Positions 36,348 to 46,036 of a DNA stretch of 64,000 bases are shown here, one piece after another (the stretch's first letter is position 1; each line of letters starts with the position of its first letter). The position numbers and the translations under genes were made by a program. Origin of the DNA: Thalassotalea_H sp040779345 (lineage in GTDB: Bacteria; Pseudomonadota; Gammaproteobacteria; Enterobacterales; Alteromonadaceae); the NCBI GenBank assembly GCA_040779345.1, contig JBFONU010000014.1:1-64000 (forward strand), given 5' to 3'. The notes under the pieces are model-generated. The model saw only the letters and a program-made list of their open reading frames with translations, was not told the origin of the DNA and made no database searches.

Positions 36348-37265
36348 TTATTCAAGATGAATGGGCGCTTCATTTTCTTTTTTGACCCAATCGATAAATA
36401 TCCGTATTCGTGACTTTTTAGGCGAATCACTATCATAAACTAAAAAACGGTTCCATGTGACAGGATGTTTCACATTAAAAGGAACCACCAGTTGTTTTGT
36501 ATGAATGTATGGCATAAACATGGCACTAGCTGCTAGCGTTACACCATGACCACTGAGTACCGCACTTAACGCCATATCACTGGAGGTTACTTCCGTCTTT
36601 CGTATGTGATTTTCATAACCTTCAATATCAAGATGCTTGAACCATGCTTGCCAAGTCACAATATTTTCATTGGCTAAACTGACTAAACGACAATTTAAAA
36701 GATCTTTGGGAGAACGAATACAGCCGTTATTAATTAACTCAGGTGCGCAAACTGGATAAACGTAGTCTTGGCCAAATGATTCAGCGATTAAACTTTCTTG
36801 GAAATCTAGACTGTTTTTGGTACCAAACCTGATGGCCACATCGATGTGTTTCTTTTGTATATCTTCGACTTGATTTGACCCCAAAATTTTAACGTTAATT
36901 TCAGGGTGGGCGAGGGAAAACTTATATAAACGCGGCATCAACCATAAAGAACAGAATGCTTGTGTTGACGTAATGGTAAGTTCGCCAGCGATCCCTTCAC
37001 ACTGAATACTATTTAACCCCTTGATAATTTCACTAAACCCAAGTTGGCAAGCTTTAAAAAGTTTCTCGCCACTTTGCGTTAAATTCATGCTACGCCCGCG
37101 ACGAATAAAGAGTTTCTCTTTTAAATTTTCCTCGAGATGACGCATTTGTTGACTGATTGCAGCTTGTGAAACAAAGAGTTCTTGAGCGGCTTTACTATAG
37201 CTTTGATGTCGTGCCGCACTTTCAAAACTGTGTAGGGCATTTAAATATTTAAGTCGTTTATCCAT
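36348..37265 (-). CDS. LysR-family transcriptional regulator (GcvA-like)
   Basis: The 305-residue regulator has an N-terminal winged helix (about 6-65, with AAQELFVSQAAISQQMRHLE) and a C-terminal substrate-binding domain (about 92-295). The features resemble the GcvA/AmpR-like branch. It is divergent from a 56-residue ORF, the usual layout for a LysR target gene, but the ligand is unknown. Confidence 0.9.
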   Translation of the reverse strand: MDKRLKYLNALHSFESAARHQSYSKAAQELFVSQAAISQQMRHLEENLKEKLFIRRGRSMNLTQSGEKLFKACQLGFSEIIKGLNSIQCEGIAGELTITSTQAFCSLWLMPRLYKFSLAHPEINVKILGSNQVEDIQKKHIDVAIRFGTKNSLDFQESLIAESFGQDYVYPVCAPELINNGCIRSPKDLLNCRLVSLANENIVTWQAWFKHLDIEGYENHIRKTEVTSSDMALSAVLSGHGVTLAASAMFMPYIHTKQLVVPFNVKHPVTWNRFLVYDSDSPKKSRIRIFIDWVKKENEAPIHLE

Positions 37266-37377
37266 ACGAAAATGAGTAATTATAAGTTTTACTTATGTTT
37301 CATATTAATTCTTATCGTTGGTGAAGTAAATTTTCTTTGTGCAAAATATGACCATTAATAACTAAAAGGAAAAGACA

Positions 37378-37548
37378 ATGAATGTAAATTTAACAAAAGA
37401 ATGTATAAATGAAGGTGATTCAAGACATTGTTGGATAGATAATAATAGTGATAACGTGATTAGAGATAAAGAAAACAACAAAATTGAAAGCTTATTAAGA
37501 ATAATTGGAGATAAGCTAAAGTTATCATTAATAGTTCATTACAAATGA
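37378..37548 (+). CDS. 56-residue ORF divergent from LysR gene
   Basis: A small hydrophilic protein (MNVNLTKECINEGDSRHCW at the start) with AAAAGGAAAAG ideally placed before the ATG, and a terminator-like hairpin about 60 bases after the stop. It has no membrane helix and two cysteines. I do not recognise it. The divergent LysR gene may control it. Confidence 0.5.
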   Translation: MNVNLTKECINEGDSRHCWIDNNSDNVIRDKENNKIESLLRIIGDKLKLSLIVHYK

Positions 37549-37608
37549 GCGGAAAATTACCAATTTTGATTAAAAACAATCAAGTGACGGTCTGTTTAGT
37601 TTAGCTTA

Positions 37609-37633
37609 GGACTCAAAAATTTGAGCCCTTTTG
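37609..37633 (+). terminator. Terminator after the 56-residue ORF
   Basis: GGACTCAAA pairs with TTTGAGCCC (one mismatch) across a 2- to 3-base loop and is followed by TTTT. Because of the A-rich loop the tight turn probably opens by one or two pairs. Confidence 0.6.
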
Positions 37634-37650
37634 TCGCTTTTTCAGGTGAA

Positions 37651-38865
37651 CTAAATCGCAAGAGCGTAAAGTGTGCCTTTTGCTGTTGTAATGTATAAGG
37701 TATTTTTGTGAAGGGTGATGCTTAAAATAGAATTCAGCTTGTTGAGCATGCGTTGTACATCTTTAGCTGATGTTTCATAACTGTAGTTGTCGCCCAGTGA
37801 AAATTTACTTTTGAGTCCACCTTCTTCATTGACCAAATCAGCATAGTTTATAATAGACTCAGGGGTTGAAAATATTTTTTCACCCTGCATAGTGTGTGTG
37901 TTAACCGCAAATATTTGCCCGGATACTGAGCCAAAATATATTGTATTATCTGATGCTTGAGGTTGGGCAAAGTTATAAAAGTCATTGATGTATAAGAGTG
38001 TTTGAGCGCCTTTTTTAGCGTCTACACCAATTAATGAAAAACCATCTGACGTACCAAAATAAATCTTACCTTGATGTTCAACCGCAGCTGAACCTATCCA
38101 AGTGTTAGAAAATTTACTGCTCCATTTTTCACTGCCATTTTGTAAGTCGAGGGCATAAAAGTATGCCCCCCTGCTGCCAACATAAACACTGCCTTCAAAA
38201 ATCAATGGGTCAAGATTAAAGCCGTTCCATCCTTCCCATAATTTATTAGGAACACGTGCTTCAAACTGCCATTTTATCTCACCAGTGTTAATATCGAGAG
38301 CATACAAATTATTATTCCAACTGCCGACCACTACGACATTATTTTCAAAGGCGGGCTTGGTATGCGTGACACCGGTATCAACATGCCATATTTTTTGTCC
38401 TGTTTGTTTATCAATGGCGAATGTACCGTTAGCATTGCCAAAAATAACTTTATCACCAACAATAATGGGAGATGAGCGATACCATGCCCAAATGTCTTTA
38501 ACTTCTTTTTTGCCCCAGCCCCATGTTTCACCATTGAGCATTCTATTTCTATCTTGAGTTTCAAAAAACCACAGTAATTCACCTTGCTTATTGATGGCAT
38601 GTAAACCATTGTCGGCCAGAAGGTAGATGTGATTATTTTCTATAGCGACTTCACTAAACGTATGAGATTTTAATGCGTATTGCCAAGTAAGTTGACCTTT
38701 TTGATTGAGCACTTTTAACGACTTTCCACTCATTAAATATATGTGTTCTTGGTGGACCAATGGCTTTGCTGAGATTAATCCCTGACTGTCAAATTGCCAT
38801 TTTACGTTGGCGTTTACCAAAGTTGAAAAAAATACACTTAATAACATCAATAATTGATATTTCAT
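37651..38865 (-). CDS. Exported PQQ-type beta-propeller protein
   Basis: The 404-residue precursor has a signal peptide (about 1-19) and repeated WxF/LYALD blades such as GEIKWQFEAR and GSEKWSSKF, typical of PQQ-enzyme-like repeats (also BamB). It lacks the calcium and catalytic residues of a dehydrogenase as far as can be read, so it is more likely a binding or scaffold protein in the periplasm. GGGAG precedes the ATG. Confidence 0.88.
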   Translation of the reverse strand: MKYQLLMLLSVFFSTLVNANVKWQFDSQGLISAKPLVHQEHIYLMSGKSLKVLNQKGQLTWQYALKSHTFSEVAIENNHIYLLADNGLHAINKQGELLWFFETQDRNRMLNGETWGWGKKEVKDIWAWYRSSPIIVGDKVIFGNANGTFAIDKQTGQKIWHVDTGVTHTKPAFENNVVVVGSWNNNLYALDINTGEIKWQFEARVPNKLWEGWNGFNLDPLIFEGSVYVGSRGAYFYALDLQNGSEKWSSKFSNTWIGSAAVEHQGKIYFGTSDGFSLIGVDAKKGAQTLLYINDFYNFAQPQASDNTIYFGSVSGQIFAVNTHTMQGEKIFSTPESIINYADLVNEEGGLKSKFSLGDNYSYETSAKDVQRMLNKLNSILSITLHKNTLYITTAKGTLYALAI

Positions 38866-39149
38866 TTAAACACTTACTCCCAAGTTAATCGAAATTTTAT
38901 GATGCATGCAAAGTACAAATATTTATTAAAAATATCCTGAGGAAGAAATTAAAAGATCTTAAAAGTTATGAATAATTGCTTTTAGAACTATTTGGACATG
39001 ATTTTGATTTATTAAGTGATTGATATTTAATGAATATTATAGTTGGTGAAATGTCATTGGTAGGTTTGGTTTTTATCAGAGCTAAATCAGCTGCATGCTC
39101 ATTAATTTGCCATTAAATTTTAGAAAACATCGCTAGGTTTGCTCTATTA

Positions 39150-40367
39150 TTAAAAAAGCTCGATATCATCGTTATTTTCATCTTCTACTTCATTTTCTTT
39201 AACGGATTGACTGAAAATAAATAATTCGAGTAATGAGTCGTGTTTCGCCATGGTATTACTGAGATTATCTAAAATAAAAGAAAAAGAATTACGTAATTGT
39301 GAGCCCATATCAATCGCTTGTAAGGTTTCAGAAAAAGACGACTCAATCACCTCTAATAAATAACTCTCTTGGTCAGCTTCAAGTCCCATGCCCATTAATT
39401 TCATATTAAGATCTTGTATCGCTTTATCAGATAACGATTTACTAAGCTCTCGGTTGTCAACAATAGTGGAGGCCAAGGTAAATAGGTTTTTTCGAATATC
39501 GGTAAATGACAAACGTAAATCTTTACTTTGATCAATTAGTGCCACATAGGTTTTAATCGAACTTAGCTTAGTATTTACAATAGAAAGTAAAACGGGCAAT
39601 AAATCTTTCAGCCGACCATAGCGATCCATATTTTCCAGTGGCATATTTTTAACCAGCATTTTAACCGGGTGATAATGAACCACTGTTCGACAACCAAAAT
39701 CCATAAACCTTTTGGTTGGATCACTCATTTCGACTAATTCTTTTTCTATTGGGCTTATTGTGCCGTCAGATGAATGCCAGATGTTTGGCCCACTATCATT
39801 AGGAATACATAAGCAGCATTCAATCGCAAACTTATTGGTGGTATCAATGAGTCCTTCTACAATTTCTTCAACGGAATTATAGCGGATGGTTTTTTCCATA
39901 AATTGCATGACGATTGAAATTTCACTCGTCCCCGTCAATGCAGATAAGGCGGTTTTCTGAGCGAGTTTGTATTGTTCTTTTAATGTGCTGCGTTCTTCTT
40001 GATATTTGGACAATACTTTTAATCGAGCAATTAAGTGTTCTTTTTCAAATGGCTTAGTTAAATAGTCATCAGCACCTACTTCATAACCTTGTAGGCGTTC
40101 TCTTAAGCTAGATTGTGAGGAAAGAAAAACAATAGCAACATCATTTAGCGTTTCAATATTTCGGAGTCTTTGGCAAACTTCGTAACCATTTGCGCCCGGC
40201 ATTTCTACATCTAATAATATAATATCAGGCTTTTTTGCTAATGCTTGATCAATACCTGAATCCCCATCAAACGCATATTCGACCTCAAAACCTACTGGTT
40301 CAAGTGCACGAGAAATGACTTTATGTATAAATTTATCGTCATCAATAACAAGGATTTTTGAATACAT
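39150..40367 (-). CDS. Response regulator with unassigned output region
   Basis: The 405-residue protein has an N-terminal receiver (Asp53 in LLDVEMPGANG, Ser83, Lys105), then a coiled-coil linker (about 115-140) and a C-terminal region of about 260 residues with no recognisable DNA-binding, GGDEF or HD motif. The C-terminal part is helical and acidic and contains CCLCIP near 185. Similar chemotaxis-like or adaptor regulators occur in Alteromonadales. AAGG lies before the ATG. Confidence 0.82.
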   Translation of the reverse strand: MYSKILVIDDDKFIHKVISRALEPVGFEVEYAFDGDSGIDQALAKKPDIILLDVEMPGANGYEVCQRLRNIETLNDVAIVFLSSQSSLRERLQGYEVGADDYLTKPFEKEHLIARLKVLSKYQEERSTLKEQYKLAQKTALSALTGTSEISIVMQFMEKTIRYNSVEEIVEGLIDTTNKFAIECCLCIPNDSGPNIWHSSDGTISPIEKELVEMSDPTKRFMDFGCRTVVHYHPVKMLVKNMPLENMDRYGRLKDLLPVLLSIVNTKLSSIKTYVALIDQSKDLRLSFTDIRKNLFTLASTIVDNRELSKSLSDKAIQDLNMKLMGMGLEADQESYLLEVIESSFSETLQAIDMGSQLRNSFSFILDNLSNTMAKHDSLLELFIFSQSVKENEVEDENNDDIELF

Positions 40368-40523
40368 GCATAGCCTTAGTGGAGAGAATAATACTGATAT
40401 TTAATATAAATATAGTCGAAAATTAAGCGGATAATAAAAAGAAGGGAATTTTATCGAAGAAGCTAAAATTTTAAGTGTAAAAAAGTTGTTTTTATCTTCT
40501 CTGAGTACCGCGAAGGCAGAGTC

Positions 40524-40552
40524 GCACATTATTTTATCTGTCAATAATGTGC
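40524..40552. terminator. Stem-loop downstream of phoA
   Basis: GCACATTATT and AATAATGTGC form a perfect 10-bp stem with a 9-base loop, 19 bases after the phoA stop. There is no T tract on either strand. Confidence 0.45.
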
Positions 40553-40570
40553 GTTGGTTTCTTTATAGCT

Positions 40571-42220
40571 TTACATGGTTGATTGGCCAAGGGCTAGCAT
40601 CATTGTTTTCGCGATATCCGTATGGTGGAGAATGCGAGAAAATTGCACCGTAATTTTTTCCGGGCCAAACACATACACAGGTACCGGCGATGCGGTATGG
40701 GTGCCGGTGCCCCAAACAATATTTTGTTCGGCAGCTAAAGCTCTAGCAATTAAATTGCCGTGTATTTCATCGCCATAAACATAGAACTCTTTAAAGTCAT
40801 GAATTTTAGGAAACTCTTTAGCGGATAAATATTTATGGTTTTCTTGATAGTATTCATTTGGCTCGCGCTTAGAAATATGCTGAGCTTGATCTAAGGTTAT
40901 TTTAAAATCGCTATAGTCATTAACGGCCGACATCCACTGACGAGCGGAGGTGTTGCTGATCAGTTGTTTACCGACCGCTTTTGTCATCATATCGTTAAAA
41001 GTCCCTTGTTGTTGATAAAGTCTTTCAAGGTTACCTTTGGCAGCAAAATTAAAATTAGGCTTATAATGGTGGCCTGCCATACCATCACCTATTAATGTTT
41101 TCGCTTGTGGGATATTTTTACGCGAATAACTAAAACCAAAACCACCGGTTTCATGGTCTCCGGTCACAACGACTAAGGTATCATTACGCGCTTTAACCCA
41201 CTCATATACTGCATCAACCGCTTCATCAAATTTGAGCAGTTCGTGCAACATCCAACCGGCATCATTAATATGTCCTGCCCAGTCAATTTGTCCACCTTCA
41301 ATCATCAGAAAAAAGCCCTGATCATTTTTTGAGAGAATATCCAATGCTGACAAGGTCATGTCACGTAAAGAGGGTTGAGTACAGCTCGCTGTTTTTTTGC
41401 AGGCACTGTAAGCAATACCGTTTTCCATGCCCGAATTAGCAAATAATCCCAATACTTTATGCCCGTTAGTTTGCGCAAGTTGCTGCGGAGTAAATGCCAG
41501 CTGATAGCCATAGTTATCTTTCGCTTCAACAATAATATTACGTTTATCTTGGCGCTTTGACCTTTGATAAATAGCCGAACCAGCACCTAAATTTGCCATT
41601 ATTTGTTGCGCGTTGTTATTGCTTTTAATGTCACTCGGTAAAAAGTGTTGTGCGCCGCCGGAAAGTAAAACATCAACATTACCTGACGCAACAAGCTCTT
41701 GTGCAATCTCATTTTCGAAAGAACGATGAGCATGATGGCTAGCAAATGCAGCTGGCGTGGCATGTGTTATGCGGGTATCTGAAACTAAGCCGGTTGCTTT
41801 ACCTTGGCGTTTGGCTTTTTCTAATATAGTTTGCACAATATCGCCGTTCTCATCTAAGCCGATCATTTCTGAGCCGGCAGCAACACCTGTGGCTAGCTGT
41901 GTTGCCGAACAGGCGGAATCGACCACTAAAGCCCCTTGCTCACCAAAAGGGGAGGTCAGTGACAAACCAACTCGTCCTGCTTTTGCTAATTGTGCTAATG
42001 CTGTTTGATGTTTTTTTTGTTGATAAATACCGTGTGTTGCTTGTCGCGCATAAGCTTCTAATAAACCTACCTGCGGTGAGCCCATGCCATCGCCGATCAT
42101 TAAAATAACATTTTTAACGGCTCTGGCGTCCGGTTTGTCGATGACTTTATTGTGATGCTGGCTGCAACTTAATAAACCAAGAGCGACTAAAACCAAGATG
42201 ATAATACGTTGATGAAACAA
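40571..42220 (-). CDS. phoA: Alkaline phosphatase (PhoA family), probable lipoprotein
   Basis: The 549-residue precursor has a lipobox LLSC (Cys19), then the alkaline phosphatase fold with MIGDGMG, the nucleophile Ser in VDSACSAT, and metal ligands in IEGGQIDWAGH and TGDHETGG. It releases Pi from phosphomonoesters, here probably on the outer membrane. The start is TTG with AGGAG 8 bases upstream. A Pho box and a perfect TATAAT lie before it, and the TonB receptor operon is divergent. Confidence 0.93.
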   Translation of the reverse strand: MFHQRIIILVLVALGLLSCSQHHNKVIDKPDARAVKNVILMIGDGMGSPQVGLLEAYARQATHGIYQQKKHQTALAQLAKAGRVGLSLTSPFGEQGALVVDSACSATQLATGVAAGSEMIGLDENGDIVQTILEKAKRQGKATGLVSDTRITHATPAAFASHHAHRSFENEIAQELVASGNVDVLLSGGAQHFLPSDIKSNNNAQQIMANLGAGSAIYQRSKRQDKRNIIVEAKDNYGYQLAFTPQQLAQTNGHKVLGLFANSGMENGIAYSACKKTASCTQPSLRDMTLSALDILSKNDQGFFLMIEGGQIDWAGHINDAGWMLHELLKFDEAVDAVYEWVKARNDTLVVVTGDHETGGFGFSYSRKNIPQAKTLIGDGMAGHHYKPNFNFAAKGNLERLYQQQGTFNDMMTKAVGKQLISNTSARQWMSAVNDYSDFKITLDQAQHISKREPNEYYQENHKYLSAKEFPKIHDFKEFYVYGDEIHGNLIARALAAEQNIVWGTGTHTASPVPVYVFGPEKITVQFSRILHHTDIAKTMMLALGQSTM

Positions 42221-42289
42221 GTGATTCTCCTATGGTGTGGTGAACTGTTTTATAACCAAAAATCGTGTGTTCTTATCGTCGTATATTTC

Positions 42290-42323
42290 ATTATAAACAG
42301 CCGACATGACAATGATAAGTCAA
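42290..42323 (-). promoter_or_regulatory. Pho-box promoter of phoA
   Basis: On the minus strand, half-sites TTGACTT and TTGTCAT start 11 bp apart. They are followed after exactly 10 bp by a perfect -10 TATAAT at 42290-42295. This is the geometry of PhoB-activated promoters, where the Pho box replaces the -35. Confidence 0.82.
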
Positions 42324-42405
42324 AAGTAAGTAGTTAATAAACCATTGAAGTAAAATAAAAAATGTCTTATTTCAGTCATGTTACTGACACAATAAGTTCG
42401 CTAAA

Positions 42406-42461
42406 CCGTCACGATTGAGTCATGTTTTAGTCAGCAATCTGTCATAAACACTGGTCATACT
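42406..42461 (+). promoter_or_regulatory. Tandem Pho boxes and promoter of the TonB receptor operon
   Basis: GTCA occurs at 42408, 42419, 42430 and 42441, a strict 11-bp period giving four PhoB half-sites (two tandem Pho boxes). The last half-site, CTGTCAT, ends 10 bp before a -10-like CATACT at 42456-42461. Confidence 0.82.
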
Positions 42462-42505
42462 TCTTCGCAATTAAAACAATAATCACTTTAATTTTCGAGG
42501 GCACC

Positions 42506-44803
42506 ATGACCATTCACTATTCAAAAAACCTTATTACCTTAGTTATTACCTCAGCGTTTGCGTTACCGACCTTAGCGGTTGAGTCTGACAATAATCAAGA
42601 CTCGGCAACAACGATTGAAGAAGTCACAGTTACCGCAAAAAAATTATCCCATGCCAACCAAGTGGTTGAAGAGTCAATGATCAAGCAGCAATCACCTGCT
42701 AGTAGCATTTTGGCTGTTATGGATAATTTACCGGGTATCAGCATTAATGAAGGGGATGCTTTTGGTGGCGATGATTGGTCAACCTCCATCACTATGCGTG
42801 GCTTTAGTATTGATGGCAATCAACAACAATTAGGGATGACGATTGATGGTATTCCAAATGGCGGGTCTAACTACGGTGGTGGTGCTAAAGCCAACCGTTA
42901 TTTAGATAGTGAGAATATGAGTACGATTGAAGTCTCACAAGGCACTTCTGATTTTTCTTCGGCATCTTTAGAAGCGCTAGGCGGCACCTTCAATTTTGTC
43001 AGTGCTGACCCTGATTTTAATAGAGCAACCAAAATTGCTTACACCGACGGAGATCATAATGCCTCGCGTTACTTTATTCGTCATGATACAGGACGCGTTT
43101 TTGATAATACCTATGCTTACATGAGTTACTCTTCAACCTCAACCGATCGTTGGGTTGGTAAAGGGTCTAATGGTGGTATGCAAAGGGAGCATCTCGAAGC
43201 AAAATTTATTACTGAATTAGGCCAGCTGACTGTAACAGGGCGATTGTCATATGATGATGCAGATGAAGACAATTATAACTCGGTCAGTATTGAACAATTT
43301 AATCAAACCCCTGATTGGGATCAACTCACTTGGAACTGGACGGGTATACCACATTTTGATCAAATGTTTGCTGAAGGCTGGTCTACACTGCGTGAGAATA
43401 CCTTAGGTTACGTGAAATTTGATTATCAACTAGCCGCTGATTTGTCGTTTCAAATCACGCCCTATTTTCATAAAAATAAAGGGCGAGGTGATTGGATACC
43501 GCCTTATTTAGTGACAGCTGTTGATCAACAAGGAAACCCTGTTAGTGAAGGTGGAAGCATTGATGGTAAATACGGATTTACTGATCAAAATGGTACACCA
43601 TTAGCCCCCGATGCTAACTGCAACCAAAGCTATACTTGGCCATGGAACTCTGGCTCAGCTTTACATCCTAGTTGCTACAGTAGTGATGCTATTCCGGTTA
43701 TGTCATACCGTCATACGCACTACCAAAAAGATCGATTCGGTTTTACCGCTAACGGTCAGTGGTCTATCGCTATGAATGATATAAAATTTGGTCTATGGGC
43801 TGAATCCAATGAACGTATAGAATCAAGAGATTGGCACAAAGTGCTTGATGCGCGTGTTTATCATCATTTTGACTCAACACCTTATTGGACGCAGTATGAG
43901 AATAAGTTTCAAACCGACACCTTAAAATTTTACCTTCAAGACACACTAACATTTGGCGACTTATCGCTTGATTTTGGCGCTCAAAAATACTTGGTTGAAC
44001 TTGAAAAAAGCAATGGTTTTACCGGGCAAAAAACAGGGAAAGTTAACAGTGATTCTGACTTACTCTTTAGTGCCGGAGCTATTTATCAGGTAAACAATAA
44101 TATTGAATTATTTGCTGGTTATAGCGAGAACTTTTCAGCCATTAAGGATGGCGTCTTAGAGCGCGATGCGTCAACCCTTGAAGCAATTGAACCTGAAACA
44201 GCTGACAATATTGATTTAGGCCTGCGTTACAACAATGAAAATATTAATTTTTCAGCAACTTATTACACCATTGATTTCAACAATAGAATTACCTTTATTG
44301 CTCCAGGGAGTGATAGCGACGGCATTGATTACAGCATAGGCACCAATGGCTCTTATCTTAACGTTGGGGGAATTGAATCAGAGGGAGTTGAGCTTAGTGT
44401 AAGTTATCGCCTTAATGAGCAATGGAATATTTACTCATCTTACACCAACAATGACTCTCGCTATGTCGGCAATGCTCCGGGTTTTAATGCCGGTGATAAA
44501 GTTGTTGATGCCGTCGATGATATGTTTGTTTTCTCAAGCGATTATAGCCAAGGTGATTTTTACGTGGGTGCCTCAGGAAAATATACGAGCAAACGCGGCG
44601 CTGCACCGTCTTACACTACCTTTGATGTGAATGCGGGATACACCGTTAATTTTAATGGGCACGCAATTAACACTATTGATATCGCTTTTGTTATCACTAA
44701 CATTACTGATGAAAGCTATTTATCAACAGGAACGGGCAACGGCAATACCTTCTTTATTGGTGCGCCTCGCACGGCATCAATGACGTTTACCGCCAACTTT
44801 TAA
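42506..44803 (+). CDS. TonB-dependent outer-membrane receptor
   Basis: The 765-residue precursor has a signal peptide (about 1-25), a TonB-box-like EEVTVTA (about 38-44), a plug domain (about 55-180, with ITMRGF and DGIP) and a 22-strand-type barrel ending in FTANF. Placement under Pho boxes with PhoA and PhoD suggests uptake of a phosphorus compound, but the substrate cannot be read directly. GAGGG precedes the ATG. Confidence 0.92.
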   Translation: MTIHYSKNLITLVITSAFALPTLAVESDNNQDSATTIEEVTVTAKKLSHANQVVEESMIKQQSPASSILAVMDNLPGISINEGDAFGGDDWSTSITMRGFSIDGNQQQLGMTIDGIPNGGSNYGGGAKANRYLDSENMSTIEVSQGTSDFSSASLEALGGTFNFVSADPDFNRATKIAYTDGDHNASRYFIRHDTGRVFDNTYAYMSYSSTSTDRWVGKGSNGGMQREHLEAKFITELGQLTVTGRLSYDDADEDNYNSVSIEQFNQTPDWDQLTWNWTGIPHFDQMFAEGWSTLRENTLGYVKFDYQLAADLSFQITPYFHKNKGRGDWIPPYLVTAVDQQGNPVSEGGSIDGKYGFTDQNGTPLAPDANCNQSYTWPWNSGSALHPSCYSSDAIPVMSYRHTHYQKDRFGFTANGQWSIAMNDIKFGLWAESNERIESRDWHKVLDARVYHHFDSTPYWTQYENKFQTDTLKFYLQDTLTFGDLSLDFGAQKYLVELEKSNGFTGQKTGKVNSDSDLLFSAGAIYQVNNNIELFAGYSENFSAIKDGVLERDASTLEAIEPETADNIDLGLRYNNENINFSATYYTIDFNNRITFIAPGSDSDGIDYSIGTNGSYLNVGGIESEGVELSVSYRLNEQWNIYSSYTNNDSRYVGNAPGFNAGDKVVDAVDDMFVFSSDYSQGDFYVGASGKYTSKRGAAPSYTTFDVNAGYTVNFNGHAINTIDIAFVITNITDESYLSTGTGNGNTFFIGAPRTASMTFTANF

Positions 44804-44826
44804 AAGACGTGTCTTTACAATGCATC

Positions 44827-44856
44827 AGTAAAACAAGCTATTTGGCTTGTTTTACT
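44827..44856 (+). terminator. Stem-loop between TonB receptor and phosphodiesterase genes
   Basis: A perfect 12-bp stem (AGTAAAACAAGC / GCTTGTTTTACT) with a 6-base loop and no terminal T run. It may attenuate transcription into the downstream genes or stabilise the upstream mRNA. Confidence 0.5.
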
Positions 44857-44881
44857 CACCTTAATCTAAATGGATGAGTTT

Positions 44882-46036
44882 ATGTTAAAAGCTTTTTTAC
44901 CGATACTGCTGCTCGTGATGATCTTTAATGGTCATGTTTGCGCAAAAAAAATCACTGATACCGACAAGGTCGTAGCAAAGAATTTAATTTTAGTCACAAT
45001 AGACGGACTTAGATGGCAAGAGTTATTCTCGGGTGCTGATGAGAACTTGCTCAATAATACAAAATTTGTCCGAGAAGGCTTTCATACTAAAGAACACTTT
45101 TGGCATGACGATGTAGCCAAGCGCCGACAATTATTGATGCCTTTTTTTTGGCAAACTATCGCCAAAGAAGGCATGGTTATTGGAAATCGTAATATTGGCT
45201 CTAATATGTCAATTGCTAACCCTTGGCACTTTTCATCACCGGGTTACAGCGAAATTTTTACTGGGGTTGTTGATCGCTCAATTAATAGCAATGAAAAAAT
45301 ACTCAATCCACAAGTTTCATTTATAGAGTGGCTAAATCATAAAGCCGCATATAAAAACTCATTAGCGGCATTTGGCAGTTGGGATGTTTTTCCTTATATC
45401 CTTAACCAGCAACGCAGTAAGTTGCATATTAACGCTGGCTCTGACTTCGCTCAAGATTACCCCTTATCTCAAGAAGCAAAACTATTAAATGATTTACAGC
45501 AAGAAATCCCTAGCCCTTGGCATAATGTTCGACTCGACAGTTTTACTTATCGCTACGCAAAAGATTATTTATTAGCGGTGAAGCCTAAGGTCATGATTAT
45601 TGCACTAGGTGAAACCGATGACTTTGCCCACGATGGTCACTACGACAGTTACCTTAAATCTGCCCATCAAACGGATAAATTTCTCGCCGATTTATGGCAA
45701 ACATTACAAAGTTCAAGTGACTATAAAGACAACACCGTATTAATGATAACCACAGATCATGGGCGGGGCAGTGAAAGTATAGACTGGCAACATCATGCGT
45801 CAAAATTGGCTGTGGAAAGTTATATGAAAAACCTTAACTCGTTTCCCCAAGGCATAATTGGCTCTGAACATATTTGGTTTGCAGCCATGGGGCCTGGGGT
45901 TAATGCTCGAGGTGAAGTAAAAACCAGTCAAGAAGTCAAACAAAAACAAATTGCAGCAACTGCGTTAACGTTATTAGGAGAAAACCCTAAGGCATTTAAT
46001 CCTAATGCTGGCGCAATTATAAGAGAAGTTTTCTAA
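44882..46036 (+). CDS. Alkaline phosphatase-superfamily phosphodiesterase-like protein
   Basis: A precursor of about 384 residues with a signal peptide (about 1-21) and the superfamily metal and active-site segments: VTIDGLRW, a likely Ser nucleophile in SSPGYSEIFTG, ETDDFAHDGHY and TTDHGRG. It should hydrolyse a phosphoester (or sulfoester) in the periplasm. The start at 44882 has GGATGAG upstream; an in-frame ATG at 44870 is possible. The stop overlaps the phoD start (TAATG). Confidence 0.85.
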   Translation: MLKAFLPILLLVMIFNGHVCAKKITDTDKVVAKNLILVTIDGLRWQELFSGADENLLNNTKFVREGFHTKEHFWHDDVAKRRQLLMPFFWQTIAKEGMVIGNRNIGSNMSIANPWHFSSPGYSEIFTGVVDRSINSNEKILNPQVSFIEWLNHKAAYKNSLAAFGSWDVFPYILNQQRSKLHINAGSDFAQDYPLSQEAKLLNDLQQEIPSPWHNVRLDSFTYRYAKDYLLAVKPKVMIIALGETDDFAHDGHYDSYLKSAHQTDKFLADLWQTLQSSSDYKDNTVLMITTDHGRGSESIDWQHHASKLAVESYMKNLNSFPQGIIGSEHIWFAAMGPGVNARGEVKTSQEVKQKQIAATALTLLGENPKAFNPNAGAIIREVF

